DNA of 64,000 nt from Enterobacteriaceae bacterium UBA7338. GTDB taxonomy: Bacteria; Pseudomonadota; Gammaproteobacteria; Enterobacterales; Enterobacteriaceae. The position numbers and the translations under genes were made by a program. How positions within the stretch are numbered: the stretch's first letter is position 1; each line of letters begins with the position of its first letter. The stretch is taken from positions 112,460 to 176,459 of the forward strand of contig DKPJ01000011.1 in assembly GCA_002480085.1 (NCBI GenBank). The letters run 5' to 3'. The notes below the pieces were generated by a model. That model was not told where the DNA came from, ran no database searches, and saw nothing but the letters and a program-made list of their open reading frames with translations. Shown here in pieces: positions 57,392 through 64,000 of this stretch.

Positions 57392-58897
57392 ATGGCAATG
57401 AGCACCCCAATGCTGGTGACGTTTCTTGTTTACATCTTTGGCATGATTTTGATTGGCTTTGTCGCCTGGCGATCGACAAAAAACTTTGACGACTACATTC
57501 TCGGCGGACGCAGCTTAGGCCCGCTGGTCACCGCGCTCTCCGCGGGCGCCTCTGACATGAGCGGCTGGCTGCTGATGGGCCTGCCGGGGGCGATCTTTAT
57601 CTCCGGTATCTCCGAGAGCTGGATCGCTATCGGCCTGACGCTGGGGGCATGGATTAACTGGAAGCTGGTGGCGGGCCGTCTGCGCGTGCACACCGAAGTA
57701 AACAACAACGCCCTGACGCTGCCAGACTACTTCACTGGCCGTTTTGAAGATCGTAGCCGCGTGCTGCGCATCATCTCGGCGCTGGTTATTCTGCTCTTCT
57801 TCACCATCTACTGTGCGTCCGGCATCGTTGCGGGGGCGCGTCTGTTTGAGAGCACCTTCGGCATGAGCTACGAAACGGCGCTGTGGGCTGGTGCGGCAGC
57901 AACCATTATCTACACCTTCGTAGGCGGCTTCCTGGCAGTAAGCTGGACCGACACCGTGCAGGCCAGCCTGATGATTTTCGCCCTGATCCTCACCCCGGTG
58001 ATGGTGATGGTCTCCGTAGGTGGCTTTGACGACTCGCTGGTGGTGATCAAGCAGAAGAGCATTGAAAACGTGGATATGCTCAAAGGGCTGAACTTCGTGG
58101 CCATCGTTTCACTGCTGGGCTGGGGTCTGGGCTACTTTGGCCAGCCGCACATCCTGGCACGCTTTATGGCAGCGGATTCTCACCACACCATCGTTCATGC
58201 CCGCCGCATCAGCATGACCTGGATGATCCTCTGCCTGGCCGGTGCGGTAGCCGTAGGCTTCTTCGGTATTGCTTACTACAGCAACAACCCGGCGCTCGCC
58301 GGGGCGGTAAACCAGAATGCCGAGCGCGTGTTTATCGAGCTGGCGCAGGTGCTGTTTAACCCATGGGTTGCAGGCGTGTTGCTCTCCGCTATCCTGGCGG
58401 CGGTAATGTCCACCCTGAGCTGTCAGCTGCTGGTCTGCTCCAGCGCCATCACGGAAGATCTCTACAAAGCATTCCTGCGTAAAGGCGCAAGCCAGACCGA
58501 GCTGGTATGGGTCGGACGCGTAATGGTGCTGGTCGTCGCGCTGGTAGCCATCGCTCTGGCCGCCAATCCGGAAAACCGCGTGCTGGGTCTGGTGAGCTAT
58601 GCCTGGGCCGGTTTTGGTGCCGCCTTTGGTCCAGTAGTGCTCTTCTCGGTCATGTGGTCACGCATGACCCGTAACGGCGCGCTGGCGGGGATGATTATCG
58701 GTGCGGTGACCGTTATCGTCTGGAAGCATTTCGAACTGCTGGGCCTGTACGAGATCATTCCAGGCTTTATCTTTGGCAGCATCGGTATTGTGCTCTTCAG
58801 CCTGCTGGATAAAGCACCGTCGGCAAGCATGCAGGCGCGCTTTGCCGAGGCGGATGCGCATTACCACTCTAAGCCGGAAACACGCTTAGCGAACTAA
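57392..58897 (+). CDS. putP: PutP, sodium/proline symporter
   Basis: This sodium-coupled proline importer (501 residues) of the SSS family has 13 predicted segments. It matches E. coli PutP almost word for word: MLVTFLVYIFGMILIGFVAW, DDYILGGRSLGPLVTALSAG, SAGASDMSGWLLMGLPGA (Na+ and proline sites) and YFGQPHILARFMAADSHHT. It is divergent from putA across the operator region and ends at a strong terminator. Expression should be repressed by PutA without proline. Confidence 0.96.
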   Translation: MAMSTPMLVTFLVYIFGMILIGFVAWRSTKNFDDYILGGRSLGPLVTALSAGASDMSGWLLMGLPGAIFISGISESWIAIGLTLGAWINWKLVAGRLRVHTEVNNNALTLPDYFTGRFEDRSRVLRIISALVILLFFTIYCASGIVAGARLFESTFGMSYETALWAGAAATIIYTFVGGFLAVSWTDTVQASLMIFALILTPVMVMVSVGGFDDSLVVIKQKSIENVDMLKGLNFVAIVSLLGWGLGYFGQPHILARFMAADSHHTIVHARRISMTWMILCLAGAVAVGFFGIAYYSNNPALAGAVNQNAERVFIELAQVLFNPWVAGVLLSAILAAVMSTLSCQLLVCSSAITEDLYKAFLRKGASQTELVWVGRVMVLVVALVAIALAANPENRVLGLVSYAWAGFGAAFGPVVLFSVMWSRMTRNGALAGMIIGAVTVIVWKHFELLGLYEIIPGFIFGSIGIVLFSLLDKAPSASMQARFAEADAHYHSKPETRLAN

Positions 58898-58908
58898 GCG
58901 TTCTTAAC

Positions 58909-58936
58909 GCACCGGAGCCGCTCTCCGGTGCGTTTT
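58909..58936 (+). terminator. Rho-independent terminator after putP
   Basis: GCACCGGAG and CTCCGGTGC form a nine-base stem, followed by GTTTT. Confidence 0.88.
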
Positions 58937-59048
58937 CTCACTTCTTCTTCACAATTTATCAACCCTCGATTCACCTTCCAGCCCGCGCCTTGGCCTGCGT
59001 AACATTCTGAGAAACTTCCGCACAGAAATTACTTGTGTTTATCGCTGG

Positions 59049-59067
59049 CGTAATGATAATCACTATC
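59049..59067 (+). promoter_or_regulatory. Fur box in front of efeUOB
   Basis: CGTAATGATAATCACTATC agrees with the Fur consensus GATAATGATAATCATTATC at 16 of 19 positions. It lies 60 bases before the efeU start. Iron repression of the efe operon is therefore expected. Confidence 0.88.
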
Positions 59068-59126
59068 ATTGAAATTTACTTTTCTTTGCATCTTTTGACG
59101 CTGCTTAACATTCAAAGGCTTACCGC

Positions 59127-59960
59127 ATGTTTGTACCATTTCTCATTATGCTGCGCGAAGGACTCGAAGCGGCGCTGATCGTTAGCCTCATCGCCAGTTA
59201 CCTGAAACGTACCCAACGCGGCCGCTGGATAGGCGTGATGTGGATCGGCGTCTTTCTCGCCGCCGCGCTCTGTCTCGCGCTCGGGATCATCATCAACGAA
59301 ACCACCGGGGAGTTTCCGCAAAAAGAGCAGGAGCTGTTTGAAGGCATCGTGGCGGTGATTGCCGTGGTGATCCTGACGTGGATGGTCTTCTGGATGCGCA
59401 AAGTGTCGCGCAACGTTAAGGTCCAGCTTGAGCAGGCGGTAGATAACGCCCTGAAGCAGGGCAATCATCACGGCTGGGCACTGATAATGATGGTTTTCTT
59501 TGCCGTCGCACGGGAAGGGCTGGAGTCAGTCTTCTTCTTGCTGGCGGCGTTTCAGCAGGACGTGGGTATCTGGCCGCCGGTGGGGGCACTTACCGGGTTA
59601 GCGACAGCCGTCGTGATTGGCTTTCTGATCTACTGGGGCGGCATTCGCCTCAATATGGCGGCGTTTTTCAAATGGACCAGCCTGTTTATTCTGCTGGTAG
59701 CCGCTGGGTTGGCCGCCGGAGCGATCCGCGCCTTCCATGAAGCAGGACTCTGGAACCATTTCCAGCAGGTGGCCTTCGATCTCAGCAATACCCTGAGCAC
59801 CCACACGCTGTTTGGCACTCTGCTGGAGGGCATCTTTGGCTACCAGGAGGCGCCCAGCGTCAGTGAAGTGGTGGTCTGGTTTGCCTACCTTATTCCGGCG
59901 CTGCTGCTGTTTATGCTGCCGCCGCGCCCGGGGGCACAGATGTCTCCCGGTGCCTCCTGA
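59127..59960 (+). CDS. efeU: EfeU, ferrous iron permease (intact)
   Basis: This Ftr1/EfeU inner-membrane iron permease (277 residues, seven segments) is uninterrupted, unlike the frameshifted K-12 copy. Two REGLE iron motifs are present: MLREGLEAALIVS in the first segment and VAREGLESVFFLLAAFQQD in the fourth. It starts the Fur-controlled operon with efeO 53 bases later. It takes up Fe(II)/Fe(III) with periplasmic EfeO and EfeB, best at low pH. Confidence 0.94.
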   Translation: MFVPFLIMLREGLEAALIVSLIASYLKRTQRGRWIGVMWIGVFLAAALCLALGIIINETTGEFPQKEQELFEGIVAVIAVVILTWMVFWMRKVSRNVKVQLEQAVDNALKQGNHHGWALIMMVFFAVAREGLESVFFLLAAFQQDVGIWPPVGALTGLATAVVIGFLIYWGGIRLNMAAFFKWTSLFILLVAAGLAAGAIRAFHEAGLWNHFQQVAFDLSNTLSTHTLFGTLLEGIFGYQEAPSVSEVVVWFAYLIPALLLFMLPPRPGAQMSPGAS

Positions 59961-60013
59961 TATTAATTGATAGCGACAATAGTAGTTACAACATACTTTT
60001 TAAGGGAAAGGTC

Positions 60014-61141
60014 ATGGCAACGCATTTTCGTCGTAGTGCTTTACAGGTTGGTATTGCCGCGCTGCTCGCCTGCGCATTCAGCGCCCAGGCGGCCGATGTT
60101 CCACAGGTGAAGGTCACGGTAACGGATAAGCAGTGTGAACCGATGAACCTCACGGTCAACGCCGGGAAAACACAGTTTATTATCCTCAACCACAGCCAGA
60201 AAGCGCTGGAGTGGGAGATCCTCAAGGGCGTCATGGTGGTTGAGGAGCGGGAGAATATTGCTCCTGGCTTTAGCCAGAAGCTGACCGCTAACCTGCAGCC
60301 GGGCGAATATGAGATGACCTGCGGCCTGCTGACCAACCCGAAGGGCAAGCTGATTGTTAAAGGCGCAGCGACGGCGGATGCGGCTAAAGGTGACGCGCTG
60401 CTGAGCCTGGGCGCTGCGATTACCGAGTATAAAGCTTACGTGACTCAGGAGATGAAGGGTCTGGTAGCGAAGACCAAAGACTTTACCGACGCGGTGAAGG
60501 CGGGTGATGTTGAGAAAGCGAAATCGCTGTATGCTCCAACGCGTCAGCACTACGAGCGCATTGAGCCGATCGCCGAACTCTTCTCTGACCTCGACGGCAG
60601 CATCGATGCCCGCGAGGATGACTACGAGCAGAAGGCTGCCGATCCGAAATTCACCGGCTTCCACCGCCTCGAAAAAGCGCTGTTTGGCGATAGCTCCACG
60701 AAGGGCATGGAGCAGTATGCTGACCAGCTGAATAGCGACGTGCTGGAGCTACAAAAACGCATCAGCGAGCTGGCCTTCCCGCCGTCAAAAGTGGTCGGCG
60801 GTGCGGCTGGGCTGATTGAAGAGGTCGCGGCCAGCAAGATTAGCGGTGAAGAGGATCGCTACAGCCATACCGACCTGTGGGACTTCCAGGCTAACGTTGA
60901 CGGTGCGCAGAAGATTGTTGATCTGCTGCGTCCGCAGCTGCAGAAAGGCAACGCCGAGCTGCTGGCGAAGGTGGATGCTAACTTCAAGAAAGTCGATACC
61001 ATCCTCGCGAAATACCGCACCAAAGATGGCTTTGAAACCTATGACAAACTGACCGATGCCGATCGCACGGCGCTGAAAGGACCGATCACCACCCTGGCGG
61101 AAGATCTGGCCCAGCTTCGCGGTGTACTCGGACTGGATTAA
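60014..61141 (+). CDS. efeO: EfeO, periplasmic iron-binding component
   Basis: This 375-residue secreted protein has a signal peptide (IAALLACAFSAQAA), an N-terminal cupredoxin-like domain (KVTVTDKQCEPMNLTVNAGK; MTCGLL with likely Cu/Fe ligand) to about residue 120, and a C-terminal M75 peptidase-like helical domain carrying the HXXE motif (RQHYERIEPIAELFSDLDG). The length equals E. coli EfeO. It follows efeU and precedes efeB by two bases, forming the EfeUOB complex for iron acquisition. Confidence 0.95.
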   Translation: MATHFRRSALQVGIAALLACAFSAQAADVPQVKVTVTDKQCEPMNLTVNAGKTQFIILNHSQKALEWEILKGVMVVEERENIAPGFSQKLTANLQPGEYEMTCGLLTNPKGKLIVKGAATADAAKGDALLSLGAAITEYKAYVTQEMKGLVAKTKDFTDAVKAGDVEKAKSLYAPTRQHYERIEPIAELFSDLDGSIDAREDDYEQKAADPKFTGFHRLEKALFGDSSTKGMEQYADQLNSDVLELQKRISELAFPPSKVVGGAAGLIEEVAASKISGEEDRYSHTDLWDFQANVDGAQKIVDLLRPQLQKGNAELLAKVDANFKKVDTILAKYRTKDGFETYDKLTDADRTALKGPITTLAEDLAQLRGVLGLD

Positions 61142-61143
61142 GC

Positions 61144-62427
61144 ATGACAGAGCATGATGAGCACGGCGTGAGCGAGCCTTCACGCCGCCGTTTACTGAAG
61201 GGCATGGGCGCGTTGGGTGGCGCCCTGGCGCTGGCGGGTGGCTGTCCGGTAGCCCATGCGGCAAAGCCTAAAAGCGCCCCAGGCACCCTGTCGCCGGATG
61301 CGCGGATGGAGACCCAGCCGTTCTATGGCGAGCATCAGGCAGGTATTCTGACGCCGCAGCAGGCTTCGATGATGCTGGTGGCTTTTGACGTGCTGGCCAG
61401 CGACAGATCGGAGCTGGAACGGCTGTTTCGCCTGCTGACCCAGCGGATTGCATTTTTAACCACCGGCGGTCCCGCGCCGGATACGCCTAACCCGCGTATG
61501 CCGCCGATGGACTCCGGTATTCTCGGCGGCTTTATTGCCCCGGACAACCTGACTATCACCGTCTCACTGGGAGCATCGCTGTTTGACGACCGCTTTGGCT
61601 TAGGCCCGCAGCGCCCGGCGAAGCTGGAAAAGATGACGCGCTTCCCCAACGATTCGCTGGATGCGGCCCTGTGCCATGGCGATCTGCTCCTGCAGATCTG
61701 CGCTAACACCGGGGATACGGTGATCCACGCCCTGCGCGATCTCATTAAATACACTCCGGATCTGCTCAGCATCCGCTGGAAGCGGGAGGGGTTTATCTCT
61801 GACCACGCGGCACGCAGCAAAGGGAAAGAGACACCCATCAACCTGCTGGGCTTCAAAGACGGCACCGGTAACCCGGACGGTCAGAACGGCGCCCTGATGA
61901 AGCGCGTGGTGTGGGTTACGCCTGACCAGCAGGAGCCAGCCTGGACGGTGGGCGGCAGCTATCAGGCGGTGCGCATTATTCAGTTTCGCGTCGAGTTCTG
62001 GGATCGCACGCCGCTCAAGGAGCAGCAGACCATCTTCGGGCGTGACAAGCATAGCGGCGCCCCGCTGGGCATGCAGCATGAGCATGACGTGCCGGACTAT
62101 GCTCGCGATCCCGACGGGGAGGTCATCGCCCTCGACAGCCATATTCGTCTTGCCAACCCGCGTACGCCGGAGACCGAGGTTAATCTGATGATGCGTCGGG
62201 GCTACAGCTACTCGCTGGGGGTAACCAACTCTGGCCAGCTGGATATGGGCCTGCTGTTTGTTTGCTTCCAGCACGATCTGGAGAAGGGCTTCCTGACCGT
62301 GCAGAAGCGGCTCAACGGCGAAGCGCTGGAGGAGTACATCAAGCCGATCGGCGGGGGCTACTTCTTTGCTCTACCCGGCGTGAAAGATCCGCAGCACTAC
62401 CTGGCTCAGCCGCTGCTGGAGGCGTAG
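61144..62427 (+). CDS. efeB: EfeB, Tat-exported DyP-type heme peroxidase/deferrochelatase
   Basis: This 427-residue DyP-type heme peroxidase is exported by Tat: SRRRLLKGMGALGGALALAG carries the RR motif. GFKDGTGNPDGQ is the GXXDG distal signature, and RGYSYSLG and heme-proximal GLLFVCFQHD are typical. It oxidises Fe(II) for EfeU uptake and has been proposed to release iron from heme. It is last gene of the operon; no clear terminator follows. Four residues longer than the E. coli protein. Confidence 0.95.
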   Translation: MTEHDEHGVSEPSRRRLLKGMGALGGALALAGGCPVAHAAKPKSAPGTLSPDARMETQPFYGEHQAGILTPQQASMMLVAFDVLASDRSELERLFRLLTQRIAFLTTGGPAPDTPNPRMPPMDSGILGGFIAPDNLTITVSLGASLFDDRFGLGPQRPAKLEKMTRFPNDSLDAALCHGDLLLQICANTGDTVIHALRDLIKYTPDLLSIRWKREGFISDHAARSKGKETPINLLGFKDGTGNPDGQNGALMKRVVWVTPDQQEPAWTVGGSYQAVRIIQFRVEFWDRTPLKEQQTIFGRDKHSGAPLGMQHEHDVPDYARDPDGEVIALDSHIRLANPRTPETEVNLMMRRGYSYSLGVTNSGQLDMGLLFVCFQHDLEKGFLTVQKRLNGEALEEYIKPIGGGYFFALPGVKDPQHYLAQPLLEA

Positions 62428-62488
62428 CCTGCGCTCCTCTGTCCTGCGGGGCAGGGGAGAACTATCATTTTTTTCTATGAGCGCAGTC

Positions 62489-62506
62489 CTGTTATATTTT
62501 TGTAAT
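62489..62506 (+). promoter_or_regulatory. PHO-box-like element upstream of phoH
   Basis: CTGTTAT-ATTT-TTGTAAT has the 7-4-7 layout of a PhoB box (CTGTCAT repeats). It lies about 430 bases upstream of the phoH start. In E. coli phoH is a PhoB-regulated gene, which supports the reading. Confidence 0.5.
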
Positions 62507-62570
62507 ATTAATGTCAGAAACTGGCTCCAGGTAAGAGGGCAGGCTCGTTATATTTTGGTAAATATAATGT
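62491..62570 (+). repeat. Imperfect direct repeat upstream of phoH
   Basis: GTTATATTTTTGTAATATTA at 62491 is repeated 56 bases on as GTTATATTTTGGTAAATATA at 62547. Apart from this the 500-base efeB-phoH gap holds no gene I can support. Confidence 0.6.
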
Positions 62571-62928
62571 TGCTTTTATGAAAATTTTTGTTTTACTTAT
62601 ATCAACAGCGGTAGTTCCCGGCAGTGAACGATTCACTATGGAGATCGCGAATGGTAAGGTCCGGCTCAGGACAATCAGAACACTCAATCCGCCATGTTCG
62701 GTGCGGGCAGCACGCCACCGATAGCGATCGTCTCACCGCCAGAATCTCCTCTTCCCTCATCAAAAAAACTGAATTTACCGACGTGGCCAACGACACAGTG
62801 GGTGGGTTTGCCGCGTCTTTTCATCAGCAAGTCATGGCTTACAAGGAAGCCAAACCTCAGACGTTCGTGCGCATAATCGTGCCGGCAGCGGCACGTGTGA
62901 TGTAAACCTACAACTCAAGGTGCTATCC

Positions 62929-63717
62929 ATGGGAAGACAGAAAGCAGTGATCAAAGCTCGTCGTGAAGCAAAACGTGTGCTGAGACGAGATTCGCGCAGC
63001 CACAAACAGCGTGAAGAAGAGTCGGTCACCTCGCTTGTGCAGATGAGCGGCGTTGAATCAATTGGCATGGCGCGGGACAGCCGTGATAACTCGCCAATTG
63101 TCGCGCGCAATGAAGCTCAGGCGCACTACCTGAATGCTATCGAGAGTAAACAGCTAATCTTTGCAACAGGCGAAGCAGGATGCGGTAAAACCTGGATCAG
63201 CGCAGCGAAAGCGGCGGAAGCCCTGATCCATAAGGATGTGGACAGAATTATCGTCACCCGTCCGGTCCTGCAAGCCGATGAAGATCTTGGCTTCTTACCC
63301 GGAGATATCTCGGAGAAGTTCGCTCCCTACTTCCGGCCCGTCTACGACGTGCTGGTCAAACGCCTTGGAGCGTCCTTTATGCAATACTGCCTGCGGCCAG
63401 AGATTGGTAAGGTGGAAATCGCGCCGTTCGCCTATATGCGCGGACGTACATTTGAAAACGCGGTCGTGATTCTTGACGAGGCTCAGAATGTGACCGCTGC
63501 GCAAATGAAGATGTTTTTGACACGCCTCGGGGAGAACGTGACCGTGATTGTAAACGGCGACATCACCCAGTGCGACCTGCCGTCGGGCGTCCAGTCCGGC
63601 CTGAGCGATGCGCTGGCACGTTTTGAGGAAGATGAGATGGTTGGCGTAGTCCGCTTCACGAAAGATGACTGCGTGCGCTCGGCCCTCTGCCAGCGAACGC
63701 TGCTGGCCTACTACTGA
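62929..63717 (+). CDS. phoH: PhoH, phosphate-starvation-inducible P-loop ATPase
   Basis: This 262-residue PhoH-family ATPase (RNA-helicase-like P-loop) matches the core of E. coli PhoH from MGRQKAVIKARREAKRVLRR onward. Walker A is TGEAGCGKTWIS and Walker B VVILDEAQN. ATG 62929 is chosen because AAGGTG precedes it; database E. coli entries are sometimes longer at the N-terminus, and the GTG nine bases upstream is also in frame. Its cellular role remains unclear. It ends at a strong terminator. Confidence 0.92.
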   Translation: MGRQKAVIKARREAKRVLRRDSRSHKQREEESVTSLVQMSGVESIGMARDSRDNSPIVARNEAQAHYLNAIESKQLIFATGEAGCGKTWISAAKAAEALIHKDVDRIIVTRPVLQADEDLGFLPGDISEKFAPYFRPVYDVLVKRLGASFMQYCLRPEIGKVEIAPFAYMRGRTFENAVVILDEAQNVTAAQMKMFLTRLGENVTVIVNGDITQCDLPSGVQSGLSDALARFEEDEMVGVVRFTKDDCVRSALCQRTLLAYY

Positions 63718-63746
63718 TGAAATAGCGTAATTAAGAATGTGATTGC

Positions 63747-63776
63747 AAAGCCCGGGTGACCGGGCTTTGTTTTTTG
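63747..63776 (+). terminator. Rho-independent terminator after phoH
   Basis: CAAAGCCCGG-GTGA-CCGGGCTTTG is a ten-base perfect stem followed by six T. Confidence 0.93.
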
Positions 63777-63811
63777 TGGGGGAGCTGGATGTGGACTGTG
63801 TGGCTGTGTGG

Positions 63812-63845
63812 ATTGTAGCCCCGGTAAGCGTAGCGCCACCGGGGA
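63812..63845. repeat. REP unit identical to one near putA
   Basis: 34 bases starting ATTGTAGCCCCGGTAAGCGT are identical to 52965-52998, almost 11 kb away. Palindromic core CCCCGGT...ACCGGGG. Confidence 0.85.
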
Positions 63846-63905
63846 AAAGACGATCGGCTACGGCTCACGATCGGGGGGATTGACTCGCTTCGCTCGCCGT
63901 TACTC

Positions 63906-63975
63906 GGCCCATCCATGGGCCTCGCCCCTTCGGGGCCAACGCAGGCGTTGTTCAAAAACGCTCCCGGCGTTTTTG
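63906..63975. other. Cluster of four perfect hairpins at the right edge
   Basis: In 70 bases: GGCCCAT-CC-ATGGGCC (63906-63921), GCCCC-TTC-GGGGC (63924-63936), AACGC-AG-GCGTT (63938-63949) and CAAAAACGC-TCCCG-GCGTTTTTG (63953-63975). No gene spans them. The last one could terminate transcription from either side; the whole may be a dispersed repeat. Confidence 0.7.
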
Positions 63976-64000
63976 TGACGGGCAGCCCGCTCGCTGCGCT

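Noticed and set aside
62624..62905. 93-codon open frame between efeB and phoH
   Set aside because: No ribosome site, unlikely composition, different frame from phoH and no recognisable motif; more likely part of the phoH leader.

Overview
The window looks like chromosome of a fairly GC-rich Enterobacteriaceae member of the Klebsiella/Enterobacter/Kosakonia/Leclercia kind. The evidence is gene content: a Klebsiella-type hpx purine-catabolism cluster at the left edge, the enterobacterial blocks yccJ-wrbA and ymdF ... putA-putP-efeUOB-phoH on the right with near E. coli-length proteins, a Salmonella-type msgA gene, and REP/BIME elements. Genus cannot be fixed from the sequence alone. No tRNA, rRNA, CRISPR array or insertion sequence was seen.

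Layout. 1-10.9 kb: allantoinase (cut by the window edge), then the divergent hpxWXYZ (oxalurate/oxamate branch) and hpxU plus ABC-importer-hpxJK (allantoate branch) operons. Sigma-54 type promoters, tandem NtrC-like sites and a repeated TGAAAC element point to nitrogen control plus HpxU repression. 11-16 kb: a TonB-dependent receptor with a complete FecBCD-type importer. 16-19 kb: a sulfonate-type ABC importer on the minus strand. 19-28 kb: a dehydrogenase, then a tightly packed seven-gene operon (TauD-like dioxygenase, sugar-type ABC importer, alkaline-phosphatase-superfamily enzyme, SDR dehydrogenase) that I cannot match to a described pathway.

28-33 kb: two small proteins and an OhrR-like MarR regulator, then a very good Zur box in front of a COG0523 GTPase and a second FecBCD-type importer, a likely zinc-starvation uptake operon. 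33-40 kb: a sugar locus with a fucose/arabinose-isomerase-like enzyme, a SorC-type regulator and an RbsABC-like importer with a DUF2291 lipoprotein; the isomerase and importer promoters share a 35-bp double operator. 40-44 kb: an old-yellow-enzyme/LysR pair, msgA with a LexA box, a GGCT-like protein, yccJ and wrbA.

44-51 kb is the oddest stretch: a small cysteine-rich protein, an extra lysyl-tRNA synthetase, a phage-type repressor facing a Ner/Nlp-type regulator, and a PotE-like antiporter followed by a CadA-type lysine decarboxylase. It looks like a lysine/acid-stress module wired to a Mu-like c/ner switch. 51-64 kb is conserved enterobacterial sequence: ymdF, a DMT exporter, a LprI-like protein, putA/putP with PutA operator motifs between them, an intact Fur-boxed efeUOB iron/heme-peroxidase system, and phoH behind a PHO-box-like element, ending in a hairpin-rich intergenic region.
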